This document shows, piece by piece, positions 9,790 through 18,595 of a stretch of 44,728 nucleotides of DNA. Both the position numbers and the translations under genes were made by a program. The notes under the pieces were generated by a model. The model ran no database searches. It was not told the origin of the DNA and was given only the letters and a program-made list of their open reading frames with translations. Origin of the DNA: Pseudomonas brassicae (GTDB lineage Bacteria > Pseudomonadota > Gammaproteobacteria > Pseudomonadales > Pseudomonadaceae); NCBI RefSeq assembly GCF_010671725.1, contig NZ_JAAHBU010000051.1:1-44728 (forward strand), read 5' to 3'. The first letter of the stretch is position 1; the number at the start of each line of letters is the position of its first letter.

Positions 9790-9830
9790 GGCGCCTGTAG
9801 GAGCCAGCCTTGCTGGCGAAGGCAGGCGCC
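9790..9830. repeat. REP palindrome between convergent genes, possible terminator
   Basis: Outer arms GGCGCCTG (9790-9797) and CAGGCGCC (9823-9830) are perfect complements around a REP core GTAGGAGCCAGCCTTGCTGG. It sits exactly between the stop codons of the LysR gene and the SH3-domain gene, so it could terminate transcription from both sides. There is no T-run, so terminator function is inferred. Confidence 0.75.
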
Positions 9831-10469
9831 TCAGAACCAGCGGTCGTTACGCTTGCGCCCGCGGCTCAGCGCCGGCAGGATCAGCCCTGCCAGCAGGCCC
9901 GCGCCGGCGATGCCGCCGCCGTACACCATATAGCGCATCAGCACCTGCTTGTTCTCGTCGCCCAGGCGCGCCTGGGTATCACGCAGTTGCGACTGCGCGT
10001 CGCCCAGCTCTGCGTTCAACGCCTTGCTGCGCGCCTCCAGTTCATCGATCAGCGCCTTGCGCGAGTCCAGCGTCTCCTGCATGCCCTGCACGCGGGCTTT
10101 CCAGGTGTCGTCGATGCCCTTGAGCTGCTCGCTCAACTGCGTCACCTGCTCGGTCAGTTGCGGCACGCGCTCGGCTTGCCCGGGCACCGTCTGCAGGTCG
10201 CTGTTGCTGATCCATACGGTATCTCCCGACTCGCCGCGTACCTGGCTGTAGTTGCCCTGGCTGGACAGCAGGGTGACCTTTTGCCCGGACTTGAGGTTGC
10301 CGACGATGCGATGGCCATCGGTGGGGCCGCTGCGCACGTAGGTGCTCAGGCTGTCGCTGACCCAGCGCTGATTGTCCTCTGCCTGGGCCTGGCCGCACAC
10401 CAGGATAAGGCCGCCGAGCAGGCCAGGAATAAGAGAGCGCCGTGCGCGAAGCTGAAGAGATGGGGGCAT
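9831..10469 (-). CDS. SH3-domain, coiled-coil, C-terminally anchored protein (TIGR04211/YgiM-like)
   Basis: A 212-residue envelope protein. The order is: N-terminal signal sequence (LIPGLLGGLILVCGQAQA), a bacterial SH3 domain at about 30-90 (STYVRSGPTDGHRIVGNLKSG-type start), a coiled coil at about 95-170 rich in Q/L/E, one transmembrane helix near the C-terminus (YGGGIAGAGLLAGLILPAL) and a basic tail. This matches the widely conserved TIGR04211 family, function unknown. The ATG at 10469 is chosen over 10505 because the signal peptide then starts normally. It is transcribed away from the DUF4398 lipoprotein gene. Confidence 0.82.
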   Translation of the reverse strand: MPPSLQLRARRSLIPGLLGGLILVCGQAQAEDNQRWVSDSLSTYVRSGPTDGHRIVGNLKSGQKVTLLSSQGNYSQVRGESGDTVWISNSDLQTVPGQAERVPQLTEQVTQLSEQLKGIDDTWKARVQGMQETLDSRKALIDELEARSKALNAELGDAQSQLRDTQARLGDENKQVLMRYMVYGGGIAGAGLLAGLILPALSRGRKRNDRWF

Positions 10470-10566
10470 GGTGGTCTTCTTGAAAACAGAAAAAATGAAA
10501 CACACAGACCGTTTTTTTGGCGTTTGGGTTCACTACAACAGCCAGGCTGCTTTCGGGGTGTGTTAG

Positions 10567-10578
10567 CGGAAATTTCCG
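10567..10578. promoter_or_regulatory. 12-bp perfect palindrome in divergent promoter region
   Basis: CGGAAATTTCCG lies about midway between the divergent SH3-domain gene and the DUF4398 gene. It could be an operator for either. No known consensus is recognised, and a chance 12-bp palindrome cannot be excluded. Confidence 0.3.
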
Positions 10579-10681
10579 ACTCTGAGTGAGGCGCGCTCCG
10601 ATAGGGCGGCCTTGGGCGCTGGGAATAGTCTTACAGCGCTTGAACACCGGATGTTTCTTCCCACGTTTCTGGAGTCTTCCC

Positions 10682-11089
10682 ATGGTTGCTATTCGCACCG
10701 CCAAACCCCTGGCCTCTGGCGCTCTGGTGGTCACCTTGATGGCCGCGCTGGCTGGCTGCGCCGGTGTACCGGTGCCCACCGATCAGGTCGAGCTGAGCCG
10801 CAACGCGGTCAGCCGCGCAGTGACTGCCGATGCCACGCAGTTCGCCCCCGCCGAGATGAAGTCTGCCCAGGACAAGTTGTATGGCGTCGAGCGCGCCCTG
10901 GGCGAGAAGAACTATACCGCGGCCCGCACCCTGGCCGAACAGGCCGAGGCCGATGCCAACCTGGCCGAACGCAAGGCTCGGGCAGTCAAGGCGCAGCAGC
11001 AGTTGCAGAGCGCCCACCAAGGTATCGAAGTGCTGAAGCAGGAAATGCTCCAGGCCCCCGACACCCTCATCAACACGATCACTCCATGA
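10682..11089 (+). CDS. DUF4398 lipoprotein
   Basis: A 135-residue outer-envelope lipoprotein. The signal peptide ends in a good lipobox (MAALAGC, Cys at about residue 26). The rest is a mostly helical DUF4398 domain (PAEMKSAQDKLYGVERAL) with alternating Ala/Glu/Gln, likely a helical hairpin. Function is unknown. It overlaps the next gene by 4 nt (ATGA) and that partner is an OmpA-like lipoprotein. The same pairing is common in pseudomonads, which suggests a cell-wall-linked pair. The start at 10682 has GGAG about 8 nt upstream. Confidence 0.87.
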   Translation: MVAIRTAKPLASGALVVTLMAALAGCAGVPVPTDQVELSRNAVSRAVTADATQFAPAEMKSAQDKLYGVERALGEKNYTAARTLAEQAEADANLAERKARAVKAQQQLQSAHQGIEVLKQEMLQAPDTLINTITP

Positions 11090-11871
11090 GAATCCCTGTC
11101 ATGCGTATCAAACCCCTGTTGCCTGTTCTGTCCGTACTGGCTGTGTTTGTCGTCGGTTGCACCAGCACGGCTGAACACCCCGGCCTGGTCGAGGCCCGCG
11201 AAGATTTCAGCGTGCTGCAGAGCAAACCGGAATCCAGCCGGCTGGCCGCACTGGAAACCAAGGACGCCTTCAACGCGCTGGGCAAGGCCGAGCTGCTGTC
11301 GATCAAGGACCGCAAGGCACCGCAACTCGACCAGCTGAGCTACCTGGCCCGCCAGAAAATTGCCGTGGCCGAACAGACCATCGCCTTGCGCCAGGCCGAG
11401 GCCGGCCTGCAAGGCATCGAAGCGCAGCGTACCCAGGCCCGCCTGGATGTGCGTACTGCCCAGCTCAAGGCATTGCAGCAACTCAAGGCCAAGCAGACCG
11501 ACCGCGGCACCGTGGTCACCTTTGGCGACGTGCTGTTCGATACCGGCCGTGCCGAGCTCAAGGGCGGCAGCCAGCGCAACATCGAGCAACTGGCCGAGTA
11601 CCTGCGGGCCAACCCGGAGCGCAAGGTGCGGGTCGAAGGCTTCACCGATTCGACCGGCGCCGATGCCTTCAACCAGCAGTTGTCGGAGCAGCGTGCTGCG
11701 GCGGTGGCCAATGCCTTGCGCCGTCAAGGGATACAGGCCCAGCGTGTGATCAGTGCCGGCTATGGCAAGGCGTACCCGGTGGCATCCAATGCCAGCGCGC
11801 AGTCGCGCCAGCTCAACCGACGCGTTGAAGTGATCATCTCCCACGGCGACACTGCTGTCGGCGGCCGCTGA
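11086..11871 (+). CDS. OmpA-family peptidoglycan-associated lipoprotein
   Basis: A 261-residue lipoprotein, or 256 from the alternative ATG at 11101. The lipobox VVGC follows a hydrophobic stretch, then comes a long helical region (about 40-140), then a C-terminal OmpA peptidoglycan-binding domain. The domain is marked by FGDVLFDTGRAELKGG, VEGFTDSTGADAFNQQLSEQ and SAGYGKAYPVASN...RQLNRRVEV. It should anchor the outer membrane to peptidoglycan. ATG 11086 overlaps the upstream DUF4398 stop, implying translational coupling; 11101 is also possible. It is convergent with pit, 3 bp apart. Confidence 0.9.
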   Translation: MRIPVMRIKPLLPVLSVLAVFVVGCTSTAEHPGLVEAREDFSVLQSKPESSRLAALETKDAFNALGKAELLSIKDRKAPQLDQLSYLARQKIAVAEQTIALRQAEAGLQGIEAQRTQARLDVRTAQLKALQQLKAKQTDRGTVVTFGDVLFDTGRAELKGGSQRNIEQLAEYLRANPERKVRVEGFTDSTGADAFNQQLSEQRAAAVANALRRQGIQAQRVISAGYGKAYPVASNASAQSRQLNRRVEVIISHGDTAVGGR

Positions 11872-11874
11872 GCG

Positions 11875-13490
11875 CTACAGCAACCCACTGAGTAACCAGT
11901 ACAGCCCGCCCGACAGCAGCATTGCTGCGGGCAGGGTCAGCACCCAGGCCATCGCCAGGTTGGCGATGGTCCGCATCTGCAGGCCCGATCCGTTGGCCAC
12001 CATGCTCCCGGCCACCCCGGATGAGAGTACATGGGTGGTCGAGACGGGCAAGCCGTACATGTCTGCGGCACCGATGGTGCACATTGCCACCAACTCGGCC
12101 GAGGCACCCTGGGCGTAGGTGAGGTGGGTCTTGCCGATCTTTTCGCCGACGGTCACCACGATCCGCCGCCAGCCCACCATGGTGCCCAGGCCCAGGGCGA
12201 TGGCCACGGCGATCTTGACCCACAGCGGGATGAAGCGCGTGGCATCGTCGATGCGCCCCTTGAACACCTGTACCTGGCTGGCCGTGGCTGCGTCGAACCC
12301 GCCATGCTGATGGCGTTGCATCAGGCGGATGGCTTCGCTGGTCAGGTACATGTCGTTGCGCACGTTGGCCATGGCCTCGGCCGGCACCCGTGTCAGCGAG
12401 CCGTAGCCTTGCACTTCGTCACCGATCAGGCCGGCCAGTGCACCCAGCGCCGGCACCAGCTCGGCGCTGGGTTGCTGTTCGCGCAGGTACAGGGTGAGGG
12501 TGGCGCGCGGGTCCAACGGGGCGGGGTGCGACGAGTGGCGCTGCAGTGCCTGCTGGGTGACCTGCGCCACCTCGGCGAATTGCAGCGATTGTTCGGCCGG
12601 CATGGTGCGGTTCAGTGCGTAGGCCATGGGCAGGGTGCCGACCAGGATCAGCATGATCAGGCCCATGCCTTTCTGGCCATCGTTGGAGCCGTGGGCGAAC
12701 GACACGCCGGTGCAGGTCAGGATCAGCAGGCCGCGAATCCACCAGGGCGGTGGCGTCTCGCCGACTGGGGCCTGGTACAGGTCGCGCCGTTTGACCAGCA
12801 TGCGCAGGGCCACCAGCAACAGCGCGGCGCAGGCAAACCCGACCAGTGGCGAGAGCAGCAGCGAGTAACCGACCTTGCTCGCCTGCGACCAGTCCACGCC
12901 ACTGCTGCCGTCGCGTCCATGCATCAGCGCGTTGGCCACGCCCACGCCGATGATCGAGCCGATCAGGGTGTGCGAGGACGAAGCCGCAGCCCCAGCCACC
13001 AGGTGCCCAGGTTCCAGATGATGGCTGCCAGCAGCAGGGCGAAGACCATCGCGAAGCCGGCTGCTGAGCCCACCTGCAGGATCAGCTCCACCGGCAGCAG
13101 CGCAATGATGCCGAATGCCACCGCGCCGCTGGAAAGCAGCACCCCGAGGAAATTCCAGCACCCCGACCACACCACGGCGAACTGTGCCGGCAGCGAGTGG
13201 GTGTAGATCACCGTGGCCACGGCGTTGGCGGTGTCGTGAAAGCCGTTGACGAACTCGAAGCCCAGCGCAATCAGCAATGCCACGCCCAGCAGCACGAAGG
13301 GCGTCCAGGTGGTGACCACGGTGCCGGCCGCGTCGATGTCGCGAAACAGGCTCCAGGCGGTGTACACCAGGCCGCCGAGCAGCAGGCTGACAAACAGGGT
13401 GATCGTGGCGCGGCCCGAGCGGGCAGCCGGTTGGGATAGCGCGTCGCGCGCACCCGCTGGGGCGAGGGTGGCGCTGGTCGGGGTGGTCAT
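11875..13490 (-). CDS. pit: PiT-family inorganic phosphate transporter (frameshifted)
   Basis: Inner-membrane low-affinity phosphate (metal-phosphate) symporter, 538 residues if repaired. The duplicated PiT signature is visible: GFEFVNGFHDTANAVAT near the N-terminus and FAHGSNDGQKGMG in the second half. The two halves are in different frames. The break is at about 12985: the first frame reads GTWWLGL then drifts, while the second carries ASSSHTLIGSIIGVGVANAL. One missing base in CCGG (expected LPASSSHT) repairs it. The start at 13490 gives MTTPTSATLAP. It is divergent from the DUF488 gene; no Pho box was recognised in the 136-bp gap. Confidence 0.87.
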
Positions 13491-13626
13491 GCTGACGGGT
13501 CCGGTAGGTTGAATTCGTGCCTGGCGCAGTCAGCATAAAAACCCTGGGTGATGGCATAGTGATTTCGGTCAACGAAAACGGCGGTTGGGCGACTAAGCTG
13601 ATAAAAGACCGGGAAGGAGAAGACGC

Positions 13627-14034
13627 ATGATTCGCTGCAAGCGTGCTTATGAGCCGGCGGCGCCGGAGGATGGCCAGCGCGTGCTGGTGGACCGGTTGTG
13701 GCCGCGCAACCGGCGCAAGGATCAGCTGGCGTTGCTGGCGTGGTTGCCGCAGGTGGCGCCGTCTGCGCAGCTGCGCCAGGCATTTCATGCGCACGCGATG
13801 GCGTTCGACGAGTTTGCCCAGCACTATCGCGCGCAGCTTGCGGCGCAGCCGCAGCACTGGTGGGGGTTGCTGGACAAGGCGCGCAGCGGCACGCTGACGC
13901 TGGTGTATGCGGCCAGGGATGAGCGGCACAATAACGCCCAGGTGCTGGCCGGGTGGCTGGAGGATGAGCTGGAGCGCCACGGGCCGGGGAGTTCGCCGGT
14001 TTGCTATGCGGACCTGCCCGGCCCTACAGTGTGA
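13627..14034 (+). CDS. DUF488 family protein
   Basis: A 135-residue cytoplasmic protein of the DUF488 family. Diagnostic features are the start IRCKRAYEPA, then RVLVDRLWPRN and the late YAARDERHNNAQVL (family form LLYAARDxxHNxA). Function is unknown; the conserved Arg/Trp residues suggest an anion- or nucleotide-binding pocket. A good ribosome site (GGAGA) precedes ATG 13627. It stands alone between divergent pit and a GNAT gene on the same strand. Confidence 0.88.
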   Translation: MIRCKRAYEPAAPEDGQRVLVDRLWPRNRRKDQLALLAWLPQVAPSAQLRQAFHAHAMAFDEFAQHYRAQLAAQPQHWWGLLDKARSGTLTLVYAARDERHNNAQVLAGWLEDELERHGPGSSPVCYADLPGPTV

Positions 14035-14113
14035 GGCAACACCGCCAACCTTGTCGCAGCGGGCTTGAGCCGCGATGGCCGGCGCAGCAGGCGCCTCTCA
14101 CCGAATGCTTGAA

Positions 14114-14599
14114 ATGAACCTTGACCTGATCCCCGCCACCGAGCAGCACCTGACCTTCGCCCGTGACCTCACGCGCCGCGCCATGCTGGGGTATTACCGC
14201 GAGTTCGACCTGCTGTGGATGGAAGAAGCCTTCAACCAGGCCTGGGGCTGGCGCGAGCAATGGCTGGTGGTCGATGGCGAACGAGTGCTGGGCTTCTGCA
14301 GCCTCAGCCAGGACAGCCGCGCACTGTACATCCGCGAACTGCACCTGATCGAAACTGCACGCGGCCACGGTGTCGGCAGCTGGGTCCTGGAGCAATTGCC
14401 GGCCTGGGCCCGCACGCGCCGGCTGGGGCTGCTGCGCCTGACCGTGTTCAAGAGCAACCCGGCCCAGGCCCTGTACCAGCGCCACGGCTTTGTGGCCCAG
14501 GGCGAGGACGAGTGCTTCGTGCGCATGCAGCGGGCTAGCGACCTGCACGCTGCAGGCACAGCTGGCCCGGCAGCGCAGCGCCCACTGCCACGCGCTTGA
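14114..14599 (+). CDS. GNAT-family N-acetyltransferase
   Basis: Predicted acetyl-CoA-dependent acyltransferase of about 161 residues. The acetyl-CoA-binding loop is present as ETARGHGVGSWVLEQL (Q/RxxGxG/A type), and the late family motif NPAQALYQRHGFV is clear. The substrate is unknown. The start is uncertain: 14114 (MNLDLIP) fits the family N-terminus, while 14105 and 14075 are also in frame. The last ~64 bp run antisense into the 3' end of algG, which is unusual. The family-like part ends near RMQR at about 14535, so the tail to 14599 may be an artefact of another lost base. Confidence 0.8.
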   Translation: MNLDLIPATEQHLTFARDLTRRAMLGYYREFDLLWMEEAFNQAWGWREQWLVVDGERVLGFCSLSQDSRALYIRELHLIETARGHGVGSWVLEQLPAWARTRRLGLLRLTVFKSNPAQALYQRHGFVAQGEDECFVRMQRASDLHAAGTAGPAAQRPLPRA

Positions 14600-16043
14600 C
14601 CTGCACTGCACAGCCCTGGCGCAACGTGGCATCGAGCAACACACCTTGCAGGGGCAGCAGATCACCGATCAGCAGGTTTTGCAGCAACGGCTTGCCCTCG
14701 AAGCGGTTACTGCCCAGTAACACCTGCTCCAGCCCCTCGACGCGTACCACCGCCTTGCCCGCCCGGCCCAGGGTATTGCCGCCCAGGATCAACGGGCCCG
14801 CCAGCGGCTGTGCGTTGCGCAGGCTGATGGCGTACTCCGGGGTATTGCCAATGCGGTTGTTGACCAGCACCACGCGGGACACTTCGCTGGCATCCACCGC
14901 GCTGCCCTGGCTGTTGCCGATCAGGTTGTCCTCGATCAGCAGTGCCTGCGCGCCCTTGAGGTTGCGCAGCAGTACGCCGTTGCCGCGGCTGTCGCCGATA
15001 CGGTTGCCGGCCAGCAACAGCGCGCCTTGCTGGTCGCTGATTTCGATGGCGGCCTTCTGCGTGCCCAGGATCAGGTTGTGCTCCAGCAGTGCACGGGTGT
15101 GGCCGCGCAGGCGGATGCCACTGTTGTTGTCGACCCCGCGTAGCTGGTTGTGGGCGATGTGCACCTGGCTGTCACGTACGTCGATAGCGTATTGCTGCGA
15201 GCCCTCGAAGCGGCTGCGCTCGACCCGCCCCTGGCTGTGCTGCAGCTCCACCGCCGAAAGCTCGCTGATGTGGCTGTCGCGGATCAGCACGCTGGCCGGG
15301 CGCGTGGTTGCCGGCTGCTGGCTGCTCAGGGCGGTGCTCAGGCCGCGCGACAGGTTGGCGTTGTAGCCCAGGCGGTTGAGGCTCGAGCCGATCACCTGGG
15401 TGTGGCTGCCGGCCCAGGCCACCACGAACGGCCGCCAGGCACGCTCGGTATTGCCCGCCTGGGCGCCGGCCACGCTTTCCAGGCGCGACTGGTTCAGGCC
15501 CAGCCAACCCTGGTTGATCACGGCCGTGCCTGAATAGCTGTACAGGTAGAGGCTGGTGCCTTCGAGCACCAGGCCACCATCGCTGGCAATCATCAACGGG
15601 TAGCTGAGCAGGTAGCCGTCCTTGTAGCGCTTGAGCACCCGTGCATCGCCGAGAGTATCGGCCAATTGCGCCAGGGTAATGCTGCCGCCGCGGATCAGCA
15701 CCGCCTGCGGGTGGTGCGCCTGGTAGCCGGCCACCGCACGGAACAGGCCATTGTTGACGAACGGCTCGAACGGCCAACTGCCCCCCTGGGCCGAGAACAT
15801 TGGCTGCAGGCTGACGCTGGCCCGCCCGGCTGGGCGCGACCGCGGGGCCAGGCTCAGCGCCACTGCCGCACGGGTATCGGCCTGCAGTTGATGCAGTTGC
15901 GCCTGGTACTCGCTGTCGGCCACCGCCGTCAGGGCCTGTTGCAGTGGCAGGCTCTGGCTGGCGGCCTGCACCACGCCGGCGAGGCTTGCCAGGAGCAGGC
16001 CGGCAAGGCAGTTGAAGGGCGAAAGACAGGTTCGATGGGCCAT
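14535..16043 (-). CDS. algG: AlgG-like periplasmic beta-helix protein lacking the DPHD motif
   Basis: Secreted right-handed beta-helix protein of 502 residues, last gene of the alginate-like operon. A signal peptide (CLAGLLLASLAGVVQA) precedes a mixed N-domain, then repeated CASH-type beta-helix coils from about residue 200 (pattern ...LLIEDNLIGNSQGSAVDA...). WRPFVVAWAGSHTQVIGSSL aligns with the AlgG segment FRPFLLSWGG. Where AlgG mannuronan C5-epimerases carry YGIDPHDRSHG, this protein has YAIDVRDSQVH (about 285-295), so the DPHD active-site motif is lost. Expected consequence: no or altered epimerisation, with a possible structural role in guiding and protecting polymer. ATG 16043 has AAGG at good spacing; ATG 16052 is alternative. 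Homologue of the P. alkylphenolica epmG product as I recall it. Confidence 0.82.
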   Translation of the reverse strand: MAHRTCLSPFNCLAGLLLASLAGVVQAASQSLPLQQALTAVADSEYQAQLHQLQADTRAAVALSLAPRSRPAGRASVSLQPMFSAQGGSWPFEPFVNNGLFRAVAGYQAHHPQAVLIRGGSITLAQLADTLGDARVLKRYKDGYLLSYPLMIASDGGLVLEGTSLYLYSYSGTAVINQGWLGLNQSRLESVAGAQAGNTERAWRPFVVAWAGSHTQVIGSSLNRLGYNANLSRGLSTALSSQQPATTRPASVLIRDSHISELSAVELQHSQGRVERSRFEGSQQYAIDVRDSQVHIAHNQLRGVDNNSGIRLRGHTRALLEHNLILGTQKAAIEISDQQGALLLAGNRIGDSRGNGVLLRNLKGAQALLIEDNLIGNSQGSAVDASEVSRVVLVNNRIGNTPEYAISLRNAQPLAGPLILGGNTLGRAGKAVVRVEGLEQVLLGSNRFEGKPLLQNLLIGDLLPLQGVLLDATLRQGCAVQVKRVAVGAALPGQLCLQRAGR

Positions 16044-16058
16044 GACGGGCATCCTTGG

Positions 16059-17174
16059 TTACGGCAATGGGGGATAGAAGGGCTTGAGCGGCCCGCCGAT
16101 CTGGCTGTAGTTGTCGACCTCGCCGTGCTCGCTGTCGTACAGCTGGCGGGCCAGGCGATTGCCCGGCGCGCGCTGCAGGAACGGGATCAGCCAGGCCAGC
16201 TTGTAGGGCGCGACCTCGGCCTGCGCCTGGCCCTTGAGTTCGGGCAGTTGCGCGGGGGCCAGCAGGCTGCGCGCAGCAAAGTTGCCGAGCAGTTCCAGGG
16301 TGTGCTGATCGTCGCTGTTCCACCCCAGGCCATTGGCGCGCGCCGACTCCGCCAGCAGCACCAGTGGCACCAGCGCGTACTGGCTGTAGCTGGCGGCCAA
16401 TTTGCCCCGCGCCACTTCCAGCGGCAGGTAGGCATAGCTGCCGTCTGCGCTGCGTACCGCCTGTTGCAGGCCACGGCGCAGGTTGCCGTCGGCCCAGCGG
16501 ATGAAGTCGTCGCGTTGCACCAGCATGCCACTGGCGGCCACCGCCCAGGCGGCCCAGTAGTCGTGGTTGTTGAACCAGCTAAAGCCGGGCGCCTGGCGCG
16601 GCTGGTATTCGCGCATGATCAGTTCGCCCAGGCGTTCGAACCAGGCGTGTTGCGCCGCTGACAACTGCACCTGGCCATTGCTCGCAGCCTGGGTCAGCAG
16701 CAGGGTCGAGGCCATGGCCGCCACCGCCCATTTGCGCGCGGCCATGCCGGTGCTGCTGGCGTCGGGGTTGAGCAACGCGCCGGCGTGCGCCCACTGTTGC
16801 AGCCACTGGTCCTGGCAGGCCAGGGCCATGTTGGCCTCCTGCGGGGTCTTGGCGCGCTGGAAGCGCTTGCTGGCAAAGATCAGCCCGCCGATGAACTGCT
16901 TGACCTGCTTGCCGGCCGTCTCGCTGTCGGCATCGGGGCGGCTGCGCAGGGTCGACTTGCTGGCGTCGCGCTGGTCGTACTTGCTTTGCAGTTGCAGGCT
17001 GGCGGTGTAGGGCGCCGGTGCTTGCTGGGTGCACTTGAGCGTGCGGTAGTCGGCGATCATCGATGCCTGCGCGGTGGCGCGTGGCGGCCAGAGCGGCTGT
17101 ACGGCCAGGGCACTGCCCAGTTGCAGGGCGGCGCATGCGCCAAGGGTGGCGACAAGCCAGGGCTTCAGAGGCAT
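16059..17174 (-). CDS. algL: AlgL-like periplasmic poly(mannuronate) lyase
   Basis: A 371-residue alginate-lyase family (PL5-type) protein with a cleavable signal peptide (ACAALQLGSALA). It cleaves polymannuronate by beta-elimination and in alginate producers clears stray polymer from the periplasm. Catalytic residues are kept: N203-H204 in WFNNHDYWAAW, R256 and Y263 in EVARGKLAASYSQYAL, and SKYDQRDASKSTLR near residue 64. Classical AlgL has YHN after the catalytic Tyr; here it is YSQ, a possible specificity change. The start overlaps the algX stop by 10 bp, so the two are translationally linked. Next downstream is algG. Confidence 0.88.
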   Translation of the reverse strand: MPLKPWLVATLGACAALQLGSALAVQPLWPPRATAQASMIADYRTLKCTQQAPAPYTASLQLQSKYDQRDASKSTLRSRPDADSETAGKQVKQFIGGLIFASKRFQRAKTPQEANMALACQDQWLQQWAHAGALLNPDASSTGMAARKWAVAAMASTLLLTQAASNGQVQLSAAQHAWFERLGELIMREYQPRQAPGFSWFNNHDYWAAWAVAASGMLVQRDDFIRWADGNLRRGLQQAVRSADGSYAYLPLEVARGKLAASYSQYALVPLVLLAESARANGLGWNSDDQHTLELLGNFAARSLLAPAQLPELKGQAQAEVAPYKLAWLIPFLQRAPGNRLARQLYDSEHGEVDNYSQIGGPLKPFYPPLP

Positions 17175-18565
17175 ATGCGCGTGTCCACCTGGGTGGCGGC
17201 CTGGCTCGGCCTGGTTGGCTCAAGGAATACCGAGAGCAGGTTGGCCCCGGCAAATTCCCTGGCCTTGCTCAGCTCCAGGTAATACTGGCCGCCACTGACC
17301 GCTGCTTCACGGCGGAACCACACCTTGTCGCGGGCACCGTTGTCGTAATACACGATCACGTAGAAATCCTTGACGTTCTTGTCGCTGATGCGGATGTCGA
17401 GAAAACCCTGGCCGCTGCTGAGCGTCTTGCGTTGCTCGCCCGCGTTGCTGAGCAGTTCGATGCGGTCGTTGACCCGTAGTGCCGGGCGTTCCAGACGGTT
17501 GCCCAGGACGGTGGTGGCGGTGCTGCAGCCGCCGCGGATTGCCGGGATCAACTGGCGGTACATCGGTGCGGACTCCAGCTGATAGTTGGCCGGCAGTTCC
17601 CAGATGATCAGCTTGGGCGGCGCCTTGGGCTTGTAGTTCTCCGACAGCAGGTACTCCAGCAACGAGCCGTCCTGGCCGACGCCGGGCAGGGCGTAGTTGA
17701 GGATGTCGACCTCCAGGTACTGCTTGAGGTAACCATCGAAGTTGAACTGCTTGCTTTCGTCCTCGCGGGCCGCGGCATTGCTGTCGCCCACCAGGATCAC
17801 CTCGGGGTCGGGGGCTTCGTCGAACAGTGCGCCGGCATCGTCGGCCACCGGGATGGTCTGGTAGCCACGCACGTACTGGAACCCGTAGTTGTTGCCGCAC
17901 AGATAGGTCATGGCCAGGTTCAGGGTGCCGTCCTTGGGCACCATCACGCCTGGCTCGGTGCGGTAGTGCTTCTTGCTCAGGCCGGCATAGAACGGCTGGC
18001 GACGCACCTCGTCGGCCACCAGGCGGGCGGTGGCCTCGGCGCCAGTGGGCGTCCAGTGGTGGTCGCGGCGAAAGAAGTACTCGCCGGCCGGCGGCGTACG
18101 CACCAGTTGCATCAGGTCAGGTACCACCGCGCCGCCGTTGCGCAGTTGCTGCAGGTAGCCGGACAGGTTGCCGCTGGCGCGGCTGAAGTCGAAACCGTGC
18201 AACTGCTCGGCGTACAGCTTGTCGCGGTGCATCAGCCCGCGTGTCGGCTGGATGGCCATCGCCACATGAATGCCTTGCTGGCGAAACGCGTCCATCAGGC
18301 GGGCAAACTCCGGGCGCATGGGCGAGGGGATGCCGAATTCGTTGGTCAGGTCGACCGCCGAGCGGAACAGCCAGCGGTCCTTGCCGGGGACGATCTCGCG
18401 CATCAGCTTCATGCGCCCTTCGGCGTATTTGTGCGGGTCGCTCAAGGCCGGGCACACCATGCACTCAAGGCTGGTACAGCCGGGCCTGGCGGCCTCGCCC
18501 GCCTGGCCGGCAGGGCTGATGGCGGCGAGCAGGGCCACGAGGCCGAGGGAGATAAACGTCTTCAT
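17165..18565 (-). CDS. algX: AlgX-like periplasmic O-acetyltransferase
   Basis: A 466-residue periplasmic protein with a signal peptide (SLGLVALLAAISPAGQA). The SGNH-hydrolase-like catalytic domain shows the AlgX/AlgJ signature D168-H-H170-W-T and the nucleophile Ser in VGDSN (S262). A C-terminal carbohydrate-binding-like domain follows from about residue 345. AlgX transfers acetyl groups to mannuronate and bridges the export complex. All catalytic residues are in place, so acetylated product is expected. It lies between algF and algL; in classical operons algX sits between algG and algL, so the block is rearranged here. Confidence 0.92.
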   Translation of the reverse strand: MKTFISLGLVALLAAISPAGQAGEAARPGCTSLECMVCPALSDPHKYAEGRMKLMREIVPGKDRWLFRSAVDLTNEFGIPSPMRPEFARLMDAFRQQGIHVAMAIQPTRGLMHRDKLYAEQLHGFDFSRASGNLSGYLQQLRNGGAVVPDLMQLVRTPPAGEYFFRRDHHWTPTGAEATARLVADEVRRQPFYAGLSKKHYRTEPGVMVPKDGTLNLAMTYLCGNNYGFQYVRGYQTIPVADDAGALFDEAPDPEVILVGDSNAAAREDESKQFNFDGYLKQYLEVDILNYALPGVGQDGSLLEYLLSENYKPKAPPKLIIWELPANYQLESAPMYRQLIPAIRGGCSTATTVLGNRLERPALRVNDRIELLSNAGEQRKTLSSGQGFLDIRISDKNVKDFYVIVYYDNGARDKVWFRREAAVSGGQYYLELSKAREFAGANLLSVFLEPTRPSQAATQVDTRICL

Positions 18566-18595
18566 GCGCGGTTCCTGTGGTCAAGGCCAGCCCGG

